Positions 1 to 10,130 of a stretch of 64,000 nt of DNA are shown here, piece by piece (within the stretch, counting starts at the first letter, position 1; every line of letters begins with the position of its first letter). The stretch comes from Oegoconia quadripuncta (Eukaryota; Arthropoda; Insecta; Lepidoptera; Autostichidae), in assembly GCA_949316235.1 (NCBI GenBank), contig OX438750.1, forward strand, positions 22,198,865 to 22,262,864, written 5' to 3'. The notes under the pieces are model-generated. The model saw only the letters and a list, made by a program, of their open reading frames with translations, searched no databases and was not told the origin of the DNA. Position numbers and translations under genes: made by a program.

Positions 1-120
1 GGGGACTGGCTATCTTATCTCTGATAACACAACAATGCTATTAACATTGCTGCTTGGCGGCAGATTTAGATAAGATAGTGGTAGCTAGCCAGGCGGACAT
101 TTAAAATGCCCTACCACCAA
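1..120 (-). repeat. SINE-A copy, truncated, running off the left edge
   Basis: This matches the middle of the SINE-A elements at 18638, 20550 and 43279: the paired blocks GGCAGATTTAGATAAGAT and TAGCTAGCCAGGCGGACA are shared. It lacks the tRNA-like head and stops near 120, about 15 bp from the possible exon at 135-191. In gene orientation it lies in the intron (or flank) just downstream of the last visible malate dehydrogenase exon. Confidence 0.85.
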
Positions 121-134
121 CCAATAACCAATAC

Positions 135-191
135 ATCTGAATAGGCACCATAGACAAATGCGGAGTTTCCGAAACCGAAAGACTCTGGGTC
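135..191 (-). CDS. Possible MDH exon 5 (doubtful)
   Basis: After an 81-bp intron (192-272; GTAAAT donor, TTATCAG acceptor) the frame stays open for 19 codons to a GTATTG donor at 134. The peptide sits where the conserved KAGAGSATLSMAYAG loop should be. Only about four residues match when aligned without a gap (S, A, A, Y), which is poor for the most conserved part of MDH. Either this is a very diverged exon, or the true exon lies left of the window and this is chance sequence beside a SINE. Confidence 0.3.
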
Positions 192-3100
192 CTGATAATT
201 GCATATGCAAATATTTATGAAGCTTATCATAAATATTTTGATATAGTCATGGTAAAATTTTAAGCGATTTACCTCGGTGCCTGCATCTTGTATCCGCTTA
301 GTAAGGGCCTCTATTCGTGCCTGATCACCACATAAGTTGACCGGTGGGCAGGATTGACTTAATACAGGAATGATGGTTGTACCAGCGTGACCTCCAATGA
401 CCGGGATTGACACTTTAGAGGGATCGATACAGTTGATTTCTCCAATGAAGGTAGCAGCACGCACAACGTCGAGTGTAGTAACGCCAAGTACTCGACACGG
501 ATCGTAACAACAGAACTTTAAGAAAAGTGAACATCAGTAGTCTTTCAAAGAGGCAAGCTCTTCATTAACGTAAAACAAAAGTCATATTTATACCGAATGA
601 GTTTTTTTAACGTAAGGAAAAAACAGGGCATATTAGGTAAGTGAAACAGAAGGTATTGTGGTTGTTTTTTTTTTCAAAACCATCATTGCATGAAGCTTTG
701 TGGCACGATGACGATGAAATGAACCATTGCGACCGCCATAGCGTTTGTAGCATATTCCACATAATTACATCATTAAATAAAATAAAAAAATAACTTGGAG
801 AAAATATGAGTTCCAAATGAATTTCGCATGATAGGAACCCTACTAATCCCGACAGTCGCTGGCCGGCACGAGCGTCGATGATGGTTTGGAAAAAATAAAA
901 AAAAATCTACCTATGCCAATAACTTCTATTTCACTTACCTAATATGCCCTATTTTTTTCCTTACAGTAAAAAACTCATCTGGTATAGTGTTTTTCGGAAT
1001 ACTGAACTAAATGAAAGTATATAAAACTTCTATTGTAGTACAACCTACAATAGAAGTTTAATTTTAGATAGGCACAGACAACTTCCAGTGTAAGCTGGCT
1101 GCACGACACTATTGTAAACCTCCTGCTTATACTGGATTAATATGTTGTGACATCAAATGTATTCGATTTGTCCGTTTAATTATATTGTATTATTATTAAT
1201 TCTATATTGGCCCATTTGTAGATCCTGCAAACGTACCACACAAGAAAAGGCACTAATTGTCTATTATATTAAATTAAATTAGACATTTGGTCTGGGTCAC
1301 TAGATAATGCATAAATAAAGGTAAATAAATATTTATATAAACATCCATGACACGGGAATAAATGTTCGTATTCATCACACAAACATTTACCCCAGCGGGA
1401 TCGAACCCGCAACTTTGGTTTCTAAAACGCAGTTACACCAATCGGTCGTCGGATAACTAAACTATTAGTAGAAACATTGCTCAGATTCAACGATTGCCTT
1501 TGATGTCATAATAAAATCTCGAATGTTGTCATCACAATCCAAAATATTTCAACACAATCCAAAAGCGGAGGTGAGTCATTAATTTACGAGATTTGTAATT
1601 ATTGAAACAAAAAGACAAACAAAAGCAGAAGTTGAATAAAAGCTTGCAAGAAAACAAAAACAAATAGGAATAAATGAAGTGTCTCCAACAGTCTCCACTT
1701 AATTTACTGCCGCGATGTTTGTTGTTATCGGAATGCCAAGGAAAGAGAAACGTTTCATAACAATACCCTTTGCAATGTCGCAGCAGCAATAGGCACAACG
1801 GAGTTCACTGGATTGGTGACGATAGCTACAATTGCGCATGGAGCATACATTGCTATAGCACATGCAAGATTACATATAATCGAGGCGTTGGAATTGAAAA
1901 GATCGTCGCGAGACATTCCAGGCTTTCGGGGAAGACCAGCTGGGATCACCACCACGTCTGCACCTAGAACAGAAGATTGAATGTGTCGAAAGAAAATTAC
2001 ACGAAAAGTATGCACCTAATTGGAAATCGGATTCAAAATTATATTAGCTGCTACAAGGTATCTTATAAAACTCCAACTTAAATATCCTTGTAGGCACCGC
2101 TTTAATGCTAGGAAATAGACACCACCTTGTGTTTTGCGGACGTCATGTTAAATGTTTTACCATAAAACCTATCGTATGGTACTTTGGGTCAAAATCAAAA
2201 TCAAAATAAAAAAATGCTTTATTTTGTAGGTACACAGGGTACACTTAAAATAGTCAGATTTTACATTTTTAAAGCTACTGCTTGTTCAAAAGGCAATTTT
2301 CCCCTGAGAAGAACAAGCAAGAAACTCGAGAGGTCGCTCTTTTAAAAAAAGGTTTTTATATTACAAAATTATTATTTTATATTATAATATTTCATTATTA
2401 ATTGTGAAATAGCCTGGTTATGCGAACGGGCTGGTTATGTCCATGATTGTTTATCATCTAAATAATCTGATATTTTATAATAGGCTTTCTTAATAAGTTT
2501 CTGTTTTATAGTATCTTTAAATTTATTGAAAGGAAGATTTTGTATATCAACAGGAACATTATTGAAAAAGCGTATACATAACCCTTTGAATGAATTACTG
2601 ACTTTGTGGAGGCGAGTTATGTGACCTGCAAGTTTATCTTTATTTCTTGTATTGACATCATGTTTATCACTATTTTTCCTAAATGATGCTATATTTTTTT
2701 TGACATATATTAGATTTTCAAAAATGTACTGTGACGAAAAGGTTAGAATATTATACTCTTTAAATCTGTCTCTAAGTGACACTGCAGGTCTCAATTGATA
2801 AATTGCGCGAACGGCTCGTTTTTGTAAAACAAATATTGTATTGATATCCGCTGCATTTCCCCACAGCAAGATACCGTAAGACATCAGGCTATGGAAATAA
2901 CTAAAATATACTAATCTAGCAGTATTTACGTCCGATATTTGTCTAATTTTTTTGACTGCATACGCTACAGAGCTGAGCTTCTTCGCCAATGTATGGATAT
3001 GAGGACCCCATTGTAATTTGGCGTCCAAAGTAATGCCCAAAAATACAGTGGACTCAACAAGGTCTAGAGTGACATTTTTTATCATTATATTTGTGGGCAC

Positions 3101-5350
3101 CTCCCTGACATTAGGCAGTACAAATTTTACACATTTAGTTTTTTTCTCATTCAGTAACAAATTATTTGCCGTAAACCATTCTACTATTTGAGAAATAGCG
3201 TTGTTCACATCGTCATAATTTAATTTTAGTCTATTTACTTTAAACATTACAGAGGTATCGTCAGCAAACAATACTATTTCATGTTTATCGTTTACAAGGT
3301 TTGGCAAGTCATTTATGTAAACCAAAAACAAAAATGGTCCGAGAATGGAGCCTTGTGGGACGCCCATACAGACTGTCGACCCTGACGATGTATTGCCACT
3401 GATATCAACCCTCTGAACTCGGTTACTCAAATAAGAATTCAGAAGGTCGAGAGCTCGGCCGGTTACACCATAATGACGTAATTTCCTGATTAAAGTGTCG
3501 TGATGAACGCAATCAAAGGCCTTGGACAAGTCGCAAAATACTCCTATTGCATCCCGCGCATCTTCCCAAGCCTCAAAAATATATTGTAAGAGCTCGACAT
3601 CTGCATCGGTTGTCGAGCGGCCCCTTGTAAAACAGAATTGTTTATATGACATTAGATTGTTACTGTAAAAATAACTCGATATCTGATTTAATATAATTTT
3701 TTCAAAGATTTTGCTGAGAGTCGGTAGTATTGAAATAGGTCTAAAATTAGAGGGGTCTGATGTACTACCGGATTTAAATAAAGGTATGACTTTACTGTGC
3801 TTCATCAGATCAGGAAATATGCCATCATCAGTACATTTATTAAAGATATAAGCTAAGTGTGGTGAAATACAATCAATTACGGCACTAATAATTTTTACTG
3901 ATAAACCGTGAAGGTCGGCAGTTTTTTTCTTGTCTAAAGAACGAAATGCTTTTAAGATGTCTATAGGACTTACATGATTAAATTTAAAATGGGAGTCACA
4001 AATCTCCACATTTTGTTTAAGTAGCGATTCAGCGAGTGTGGGACATGAATTCAGAGAATTTGTAGTTAATATTGGGATATCAGCAAAGAATTTTTCAAAA
4101 GCTTCTGCAACTTCTAATTGTGAAGTTAGAATTCGATCATTAATTTTTAATCGCGTATCAGTGTTAAGAGTTTTAAATTTGCCAGTTTCGCTATTTATAA
4201 CTTTCCAAGTTGTCTTTACTATGTCCGCGCTATTCTTTATTTTATTATTTATAAAATTTGATTTTGCTGTGTATTGCGGTGTCAAGGCGAATCTATTGTC
4301 ACCTTGCAATTTAGGCTTGCCTTGACGTTTAGGCTACAGTAGGGCACATAAAAATCTACGTAATACGACAAACAATCCTTTATGCATTGCCTTCAACATG
4401 AACCGTAAACGACATTCGCCGTGAAAAACGATGCAAATAAGATGAGAACATTATTATGCTACTCGTAGTTCAGCACTAATAGCATGACAAGCGCGATAAA
4501 CGTTTATGTCGCGCGAGATAATATTTGTCCTGCTCATTCGCTTTGACGAAATATACAACTATCCCACTCTCACTGCTACGTTGCGCGCGACAAACGATGT
4601 CATGCTAGGGGGGCTGGTGTCTCATCTCTCGACAGACAGCGATAAGCGAATTTAAAGTGTAATTCAATAACACTCACAAATAAGGGCCTCGCAAAGTTGC
4701 TCAGGGCCAACGTGCCCGGAGACTCTGGTCGGTGTATTCATATGCGACAGATCAACTGCCACTCCCGGTGTAATCTTTGAGACATCATATAACGATAGTT
4801 GCGTCACTAAAGGATTTAGCTTAAGGAGAAGGCTCAGTGGTTGCCCGATGCCACCGGAAGCACCAGCCACCATTACTTTGAAATTTTTCTGTAAGCAACA
4901 TTGTAATAGAGAAGAAGCTCATACCCTAACTTATTAGTAATCTGTGCTCATACCCAGCAGTGGGTTTATGTGGACAGAGAAATATTATGACAAATGAGGA
5001 AGAAGTAGATTCATAATTCATATATTTGTTGCCTAACACATGTCATAATTACAATACATAGGTAAGTACTAACATACACATGTACCTTGTCAGGCATGGC
5101 AATATGGAGGAAAATCTATGTTATTAATGTCGTTTCAATTACCAATAGTTATAATTTTTATGAAGCTACATAATATATGTTTGTTGCAAGTTCAAAGAAA
5201 TTAAATCTATAAAAAATTGAAAGAGACTAGATTATAGGCATACTATATTATAATAAATATAGCTAAAGTATTTACCTGTGCAGACGTTGTGAACTTTTTG
5301 GAAGCATATCTTACAATAGAAAAAGAAATTAAAATATGTCGGAAGAACAT
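135..5350 (-). CDS. Mdh2: Mitochondrial malate dehydrogenase, 5' part of a spliced gene
   Basis: NAD-dependent malate dehydrogenase interconverts malate and oxaloacetate in the mitochondrial matrix (TCA cycle, malate-aspartate shuttle). Four firm exons join in frame: 5276-5350, 4678-4888, 1767-1963 and 273-515. The spliced protein (242 codons visible, family usually about 335-340) has a basic transit peptide at residues 1-25 and the nucleotide-binding loop GASGGIGQ at 34-41. It also has substrate-binding Arg108 and Arg114 in [18 protein letters not shown] at 146-150, Asp177/Arg180 in LDVVRA, and the catalytic His204 in PVIGGHAG. Intron phases fit at every junction and no stop or frameshift is seen, so it reads as a working gene. 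It differs from ordinary MDH2 at usually conserved spots: DPCRVLG where DPNR(I/L)FG is typical, and many Cys residues. I infer a diverged paralogue, as in insect testis-specific MDHs. The 3' end is outside the window. The possible exon at 135-191 is included in the span but uncertain. Confidence 0.9.
273..515 (-). CDS. Mdh2: MDH exon 4 (catalytic Asp/Arg/His)
   Basis: This exon has 81 codons, phase 0 at both ends. The acceptor is CTTTTCTTAAAG before 515 and the donor is GAG|GTAAAT at 273/272. It encodes [11 protein letters not shown] (Asp177, Arg180 of the spliced protein) and IPVIGGHAG (His204), the acid-base pair and substrate arginine of the family. It ends in KRIQDAGTE, the point where MDHs continue into the KAGAGSATLSMAYAG loop. 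Length and register match MDH without gaps. Confidence 0.93.
591..984. mobile_element. MITE with about 100-bp inverted repeats (TACCGGATGAG family), in an MDH intron
   Basis: The left end TACCGAATGAGTTTTTTT and the reverse complement of the right end TACCAGATGAGTTTTTTA continue alike for about 100 bp, both including the block GGGCATATTAGGTAAGTG. The length is 394 bp with no coding sequence. The flanks suggest a TA duplication. Related partial copies lie at 57397-57650 and 59030-59140. It sits in the intron between exons 3 and 4 of the malate dehydrogenase gene. Confidence 0.85.
1024..1059. repeat. Perfect 15-bp hairpin
   Basis: AAACTTCTATTGTAG at 1024-1038 is followed by a 6-bp loop and its exact reverse complement at 1045-1059. 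It lies in the MDH intron between exons 3 and 4, just beyond the MITE at 591-984. The function is unknown. Confidence 0.85.
1300..1453 (-). repeat. SINE-B copy, head and middle
   Basis: On the minus strand this begins with a degraded tRNA-like head. The B-box is readable as GGTTCGATCCCGC and is followed by the family body (vertebrate-independent insect SINE) seen complete at 37973-38241. The copy is truncated at its 3' side, and it lies in an MDH intron. Confidence 0.75.
1767..1963 (-). CDS. Mdh2: MDH exon 3 (substrate-binding arginines, NPVNS)
   Basis: The 197 nt begin by completing the Cys codon split across the intron (1 nt from exon 2 plus 2 nt here) and end in phase 0. The acceptor is TTCTGTTCTAG and the donor AGG|GTATTG. 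The peptide contains [27 protein letters not shown] and NPVNS, which are hallmark MDH segments (active-site arginines and NAD/substrate contacts). It is uninterrupted and the same length as the family. Confidence 0.95.
2187..4335 (-). mobile_element. 5'-truncated non-LTR retrotransposon in MDH intron 2
   Basis: This LINE is inserted in the same orientation as the host gene between exons 2 and 3. It keeps most of the reverse transcriptase ORF, a 3' UTR (about 2200-2434), and a simple-repeat 3' tail of TTTTGATTTTGA-type units at 2187-2210. The endonuclease half and ORF1 are missing, the normal outcome of incomplete target-primed reverse transcription. I could not find a clear target duplication. 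Shorter copies of its 3' end lie at 46785-47170 and 55250-55390, also on the minus strand. The clade is probably CR1/jockey-like; I cannot fix it by eye. Confidence 0.85.
2435..4336 (-). CDS. LINE reverse transcriptase, N-terminally truncated ORF2
   Basis: This is a reverse transcriptase used for target-primed copying of LINE RNA. The frame is open from a stop at about 4336 down to 2435 and has no natural ATG at its start; the first listed codon at 4309 is TTG. Counting from 4309, the RT fingers include the [10 protein letters not shown] block (191-200). Next come [13 protein letters not shown] (261-273), [13 protein letters not shown] (316-328) and the catalytic FADD box (348-351). A C-terminal tail of about 250 residues has the SYGILLWGN segment typical of CR1/jockey-type elements. 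The uninterrupted frame suggests a recent insertion. With the apurinic endonuclease domain gone it cannot mobilise by itself. Confidence 0.9.
4480..4607. mobile_element. Short MITE, TAGCATGACA family, copy 1
   Basis: The ends TAGCATGACA and TGTCATGCTA are inverted repeats. The interior shares the blocks CGATAAACGTTTATGTCGCG and TTTGTCCTGCTCATTCGCTT with copies at 44841-44970 (reverse) and 45784-45907. It is 128 bp, non-coding, and lies in MDH intron 2 beside the LINE. Confidence 0.85.
4678..4888 (-). CDS. Mdh2: MDH exon 2 (NAD-binding loop)
   Basis: The exon has 70 codons plus one nt. The acceptor is TTGCTTACAG before 4888 and the donor ATTT|GTGAGT at 4678/4677. It begins KNFKVMV and encodes the dinucleotide loop [15 protein letters not shown]. 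Then come the LSLYDV strand, whose Asp contacts the NAD ribose in this family, and [10 protein letters not shown]. The exon is complete and in register with exons 1 and 3. Confidence 0.95.
5276..5350 (-). CDS. Mdh2: MDH exon 1 (start codon and mitochondrial transit peptide)
   Basis: The ATG at 5350-5348 opens 25 codons ending exactly at a strong donor CACAG|GTAAAT (5276/5275). The peptide is rich in Arg, Lys, Ser and Phe, has no acidic residue, and ends [12 protein letters not shown]. This is the type of leader found on mitochondrial MDH (compare the usual FxTSA processing region). Joined across the 387-bp intron it leads in phase 0 into KNFKV of exon 2. The exon is too short to stand out as an ORF. 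The 5' UTR and promoter were not identified. Confidence 0.9.
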
Positions 5351-5559
5351 CCCTCTATTTTCTTACTAGAACATATAATTGACTGCAAAAAGCTTCAAAT
5401 TTTAATTATTTTTGGTATTATTTGTGAAATAAGAAACTGTCAAAGAGGAAATTGAAACTAAAATTTTCTTTCCTCAATGATTGTCACCGTGAAGTATGTA
5501 AGATAAAAGAAGTTGCATTTTTAATGCAAAAAGAATTTAATACATCTTGTGGGCGACTC

Positions 5560-5760
5560 GGTTCTGTACGAGAGTGATGAATATGGATGTCGATGGACGG
5601 AAAACAAGACGAAGACCACGGAAAAGATGGATGAATTGTGTGAGGGGTGATATGAACGAAAAGGGTGTGAAGGATGAGGTAGCGGCTGATAGAGGAGATT
5701 GATAGAAAAAGATATACATCGCCTGGGCAGGCGAGTTTACGATTACAGATTTTTCTGGTA
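5560..5760 (+). pseudogene. LINE reverse transcriptase C-terminal remnant
   Basis: The plus-strand translation from about 5577 reads DVDGRKTRRRPRKRWMN followed by VRGDMNEKGV and then tandem stops. This is the recognisable C-terminal end (GRPxxRWxDxV...DMxxKG) of RTE-like lepidopteran LINEs. No 5' part is left. Confidence 0.7.
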
Positions 5761-5929
5761 GCTCCGGAACAATGACGTTGCTGACCATCACTGGTCCATG
5801 CTGGTATGCTCACCATCGCCTTTTACGACATCCACGGGAAGACATACATCTTATTCTACTCTGCTGGGAACCACCATGACCACTTAAAGACACAGAGAAG
5901 AGTGACACAAACACACCGAATGTCTGACC

Positions 5930-6006
5930 ATAACTATTTTTAAACGACTTCAAAAAAGGAGGGGGTTCTGTATTCGGGGCGTATTTTTTTTTTTTTTTTT
6001 TTTTAA
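5930..6006. repeat. Dispersed repeat with homopolymer T run
   Basis: The block GACTTCAAAAAAGGAGGGGG followed by a run of about 20 T recurs inverted at 13095-13155 (poly-A, then TTTTTTGAAGTCGG). The repeat family is not identified. Confidence 0.6.
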
Positions 6007-6009
6007 CTT

Positions 6010-6255
6010 GTAGTGGGTGGGGCACATTGCGCGTAGGACCAACTGTCGTTGTGGGCGGAAAGGTTCTCAGGTGGCGACCACACACCGGAAGACACAGCGT
6101 GGGCAGGCCCCCCACGAAGTGGACCGACGATTTGGTAAAAATTGCGGGAAGCCTCTGGATGCGGCAAGCACCGGACCGATAGTTATGGAGATCTTTGGGG
6201 GAGGCCTTTGTCCAGCAGTGGACGTCTTTCGGCTGATATGATGATGATGAACCTT
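6010..6255 (+). pseudogene. RTE-like LINE, 3' end of reverse transcriptase ORF and ATG-repeat tail
   Basis: The translation yields WTDDLVKIAG, then WMRQAPDR, an internal TAG, LWRSLGEAFVQQWTSFG and a stop, followed by (ATG)n. This is the familiar C-terminus and tail of RTE-like LINEs in Lepidoptera. Upstream, GHIARRTN and RWRPHTGR-type pieces are in two frames, so there is at least one frameshift. A second tail fragment is visible near 59165-59235. Confidence 0.75.
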
Positions 6256-6962
6256 CCTTTAACTATTAATACCAGGCGACGACACCTGAGGGGTACAACC
6301 TACAAGGTAATTTTTTTAAATTTGTTCTGACCAGTGCTACCTTTTATATGAGGTCCCGGGAGGAGATAATGAATATGAAATTAACGAATATCTAGACTTC
6401 ACACCAACAACCTATAAAGAAATCCACTGCGATAGTTTCTCTAAATAGTCTGGAATCCAAGGTAGCAATACATAGAAGACGGTCTATCTTCTTAAGTGCA
6501 GTGTTGATCTGTAATAGTTATAGTGGGAGGAGGTACAAGTAGTACTATTCTGTGATAGAAGCCAGATTACTGGACATAAAGGCTTACACATTGACATTGC
6601 AGTACCCTCACAGGGAGCCATAACTTATATGACTATGACTTTGTGATATCAATGACTATCCAGTGGAAGTTTGGCAGATGCTCCGCTTCAACAACGGAAA
6701 TAAAGTTTATTTATGTGAGGTGTTGGACTTTGTTGAATAAGTAAATTTATGAAGGTCTAAAAAAATTGTAGAGTTAATTGGTTCTCTTCGTCTTGTATTG
6801 TCAATACTAAAAGTGCCCTACACACTACACCCCATAACACCTTGCCTGTTGTAGTTTCGTGGCCAACTTCGGGCTGTAACCTATTACTGGGTGAAATCAC
6901 ACAATACTACTCTGTCAAGAAAGTACCGGGAAAAGATCAATAATACACAAAATGTTAATTAA
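6256..6962. other. Non-coding interval, nothing identified
   Basis: AT-rich sequence between two transposon relics. I see no gene, RNA or clear repeat ends. Confidence 0.5.
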
Positions 6963-7310
6963 TCATCCAAATTTAATTTTATCACCTTCAAAGTGTACTC
7001 CTACAGAAACAATACACTTACGCCAACGAATAATCCAATCAACAAAACATTTTTTAAACGCTTTTTCCGGAATTGAGTTCAGTTCTCGCACGAATTCTCC
7101 TTTATGTCTCTTCTAATGAAAACGGGTTATGGGATTGAGTTTCTGTAGAAAATTCAGGCCTATTGGGACTAGCTGAGCGACAACATGTTTCATATCCAAT
7201 TGATTATTTAAAATGGTACGGTACGACTCGTGAGATACAGAAAGTTCGGCGGCTATCTCTTACAAAGTCGAATGAGGATTTTCAGCCAAACTGACGAAAT
7301 AATTGCATTA
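6963..7310 (-). pseudogene. Mariner-type transposase remnant, internally deleted
   Basis: The minus strand first gives a mariner helix-turn-helix segment (EIAAELSVSHES, then TILNNQLDMKHV, LNFLQK). After a short gap it gives a transposase C-terminal segment (EFVRELNSIPEKAFKKCF, DWIIRWRKCI, HFEGDKIKF) ending at the stop at 6963-6965. The catalytic DDD region is missing. Terminal repeats were not resolved. Confidence 0.65.
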
Positions 7311-7599
7311 TACCTATTCAAGCAAACTAGACTCTACCAACTTTAAAATGTATTATTAAAATACCGAAAATTTAGCTTAATTTTTTACATGTGGTGGATG
7401 ACCGGTTGATGGAGAGGATAGTGACCCTGTCAGCGAAACCTGATAGCGAAGGTGCTTTTCTAGCTGTGTATTAAAAGATAAATTATTAGAGAAATAAATG
7501 TATAAGTATATTTTCACGTAAACGATTTGACAATGACAAGAGTAGAAGAAAAATAACAAAAGTAACTAGGCAACACATCAAACACGCTAAAAAGATTTA

Positions 7600-7770
7600 G
7601 ATGACAGGTTGTAAACCTTAACGGTTGCCGGTTCGAATCTCGCTAGGGGTATATATTTGTGTGATGATTACGAACTATTCTCGAGTCCCGCCCGAGTCAT
7701 GGATGTTTATATAAAATTTATGTATGTTTATCCCTTAAGTATCCGTAGTACAAGCATTACTCAGTTTGCT
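7600..7770 (+). repeat. SINE-B copy, diverged
   Basis: It has a head with the B-box GGTTCGAATCTCGC and the GTGTGATGATTACGAA block of the family. The body beyond about 7770 is lost or too diverged. Confidence 0.65.
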
Positions 7771-9077
7771 ACTAGATGATTGGTATGAGTATCCGAAATA
7801 TTTATTTATTTATCAAAACTTTGTATCAAAACTTGTCACTATCGTTCATAAGACGTAAATGCTAGTTTATCATATACATATAAGTTACTATCTTAGTCAC
7901 TCGTATTTGATGAAACAACTACGAAGTACGAGTATGAGGCTCGTTGATCGCCGCAACAAAAAGTAGTAAAATACTTACCTACCTATGGGGAATTAATTTA
8001 ATAACAACAATTACTTACTTTATTACAAAACGTTATTGCACGAACATGGGTTCTGCGTTAACTAAATTAAAGGAAACAATATTTTCCATCGAGATTAAAT
8101 GTCAGTGGTAAAATTGTTTTATAATTAACACTAAAACAAACACAAGCTTTCCAATTACATAGTTAATATTTTATATTTTCACGTGAAGGGTTTGTGAAGT
8201 TAAAATTACAGGTAACAAAATGAACACTTATAAAGAGAAAATGTTTTTTTAATTGCAAGAAAGATATAAATAATTGAACCGCCAAAAATTTGGAAAACAA
8301 CTGACTTCTGTAAAGTTCTACTCTCTATCTCCGGAGTGCATCATCAGGTCTGAGACCATTCTGGTGATGAATCCAATCAAATAAAAATTAATCATCAAAA
8401 TCGGTTAACAATTGATGAAAATATGGGTATATACCATAGAAAAATACATACAGACGAACATAGAACCTCTTCCTTTTTTGGGAAAGAAAGATTTTATCAT
8501 GCCGGCAAATTTTAATTTTTTCATATTATGTAATACTTGGTATATTATGTTAACGTACTCGTATAAATATAGTTTCCGTGAATTAACTATGAAATCTTGT
8601 GCTAAAAATATTTATGATAAAGAAATTTGGGGTTTGTTCGAGCAAACGGAATAATGACCCACCGTAAGCTTAATTTCTTACATTGCTTACCATTTATACC
8701 TACAAATTTATATAGCAATAACCTTATTTATATATTTTATTATCTGCATTTGTAAATAGTGCACTTCACATTTTCATTCATAACACTATTTTACTTTTAA
8801 TTTAATGTATTTTTTAACCGATAGAATTTTTTTTAAAGCTTTCTATTTTTACCCGACTGGCCAGGAAGGAGGTAACGTTTTACGGGCCAACGTATGTATG
8901 TATGTAGATTTCGGAAAACGCGGGCTTTTGGTTTTGACACTTATATTTGTTATTATCTTGACCGTGCAGGATGAAATTCGAAACATAAATCCGTCATTTT
9001 CTAAATTTGCCAGTCTGTTATTTACACAGACCTTGTTCCAATGTTTTCTTAATGTCATCGTCATCATCAAATCAATC
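7771..9077. other. Non-coding interval with repeat fragments
   Basis: AT-rich. A block near 8280-8400 (CTCTATCTCCGGAGTGCATC) is shared with 15305-15410 and is a low-copy dispersed repeat. A piece at 8850-8890 (GGAAGGAGGTAACGTTTT) is the reverse complement of the CATTACCCTCCTTCCTTG repeat at 17290 and 52405. The open frames at 8412-8654 and 8805-9089 have no recognisable domain and biased, AT-driven composition. I do not call them genes. Confidence 0.5.
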
Positions 9078-9250
9078 TATACAGGGTGAATTTGAAGTCG
9101 TGTAATTCACATTAACTGGTGACGCCACTCTTGATTACGAACAACTTTCCCTAAGGAACCAGCCGAATTTAATCAAAAAAATTTCGAATACCCACACAAA
9201 ATAAGCCATTCTGACATCACCTTTAGTGTGGAAGTCAGTGGAGTCACCAG
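9078..9250. mobile_element. Half copy of the TATACAGGGTGAATTT foldback element
   Basis: It starts TATACAGGGTGAATTTG and follows the left arm of the element at 62122-62529 for about 165 bp, including TGATTACGAACAA and AAGGAACCA. A short inverted match (ACTGGTGACGCCACT at 9116 against AGTGGAGTCACCAGT at 9236) suggests the second arm was deleted. Confidence 0.7.
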
Positions 9251-10130
9251 TAAGAAGGATTACTAACTATCCACTATATTATCACTAACCTAACCAATAG
9301 TGTCGGGGTGCCCCGACCCATATTGCTCGCTTGCTAGAGATAGGGGTCTGTACATTCGATCTTATGGCTTTCGCATATTTGTCTTTTACTGATATAGATA
9401 CATATTTGAACTTACATAAATATGTAAAATGTCACCTCAATCAGATACCAGCTAGAGGTTGAACAATGCTTTGCAAATTTTGAAACGGACAACTTACATA
9501 CGAAAATAGCAAAGTAAATAAAAGTTTGTCATAACGTGTTTAAAGTTAATTACCGGCTAAGTCGTTTTGACGCTGCAACCACAGACAGACATAGGCTCCA
9601 AACTTATAACACAATTTTCTTTGCAACGAGGGTTAAAAATCCTATATTAAATTTCGATCTTGTGTACTTCGCTACACGAATTTACGTTTAAGGAGTTTTA
9701 CCTTGATGAAAATTTCATAGAAGTTGGTATGTATGTCTATATCTATTGAATAGGGTCAATGGACTTTGTTCAATGAATCCATTAGTCACCTGTAACGAGA
9801 TCTACAGGAAGAGGTGGGTCGGCCCTATTCTTATACCGAGAAATACACGGAATAACAAAGAAATAATATATTTATTTATACTTTACCAAAGTTTTCACGC
9901 CATCTGCTTGCGTCACGTCGTAGGCGTAAAAGTAATGTAACGTATATTGATAAACTCAGCTACCAAAATAATAATAAAAGTTACTAATATAAATCCAGCA
10001 TAACTGATATTTCGGCCCCAAATGCAGTTGTTTTTTAAGTTGTACACAATAAAGATCTTTTTTCTTCTTCTTGTCGTTTTCCTCTGAAACGAATTCTCAT
10101 TATCGTTTAAGACAAAAAACTTTAAACTTT
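9251..10130. other. Non-coding interval, nothing identified
   Basis: AT-rich sequence with no supported gene. The short frame at 9746-9940 shows no known domain. Confidence 0.4.

Noticed and set aside
111..272. Continuation of the MDH exon 4 frame past GAG at 273
   Set aside because: GTAAAT donor at 272 and loss of MDH similarity immediately after; read-through is intronic.
4038..4325. Plus-strand 95-codon frame
   Set aside because: Antisense shadow of the LINE reverse transcriptase frame on the minus strand.
273..5350. MDH locus as a processed pseudogene
   Set aside because: Exons are separated by introns with consensus splice sites, frames are intact and catalytic residues kept.
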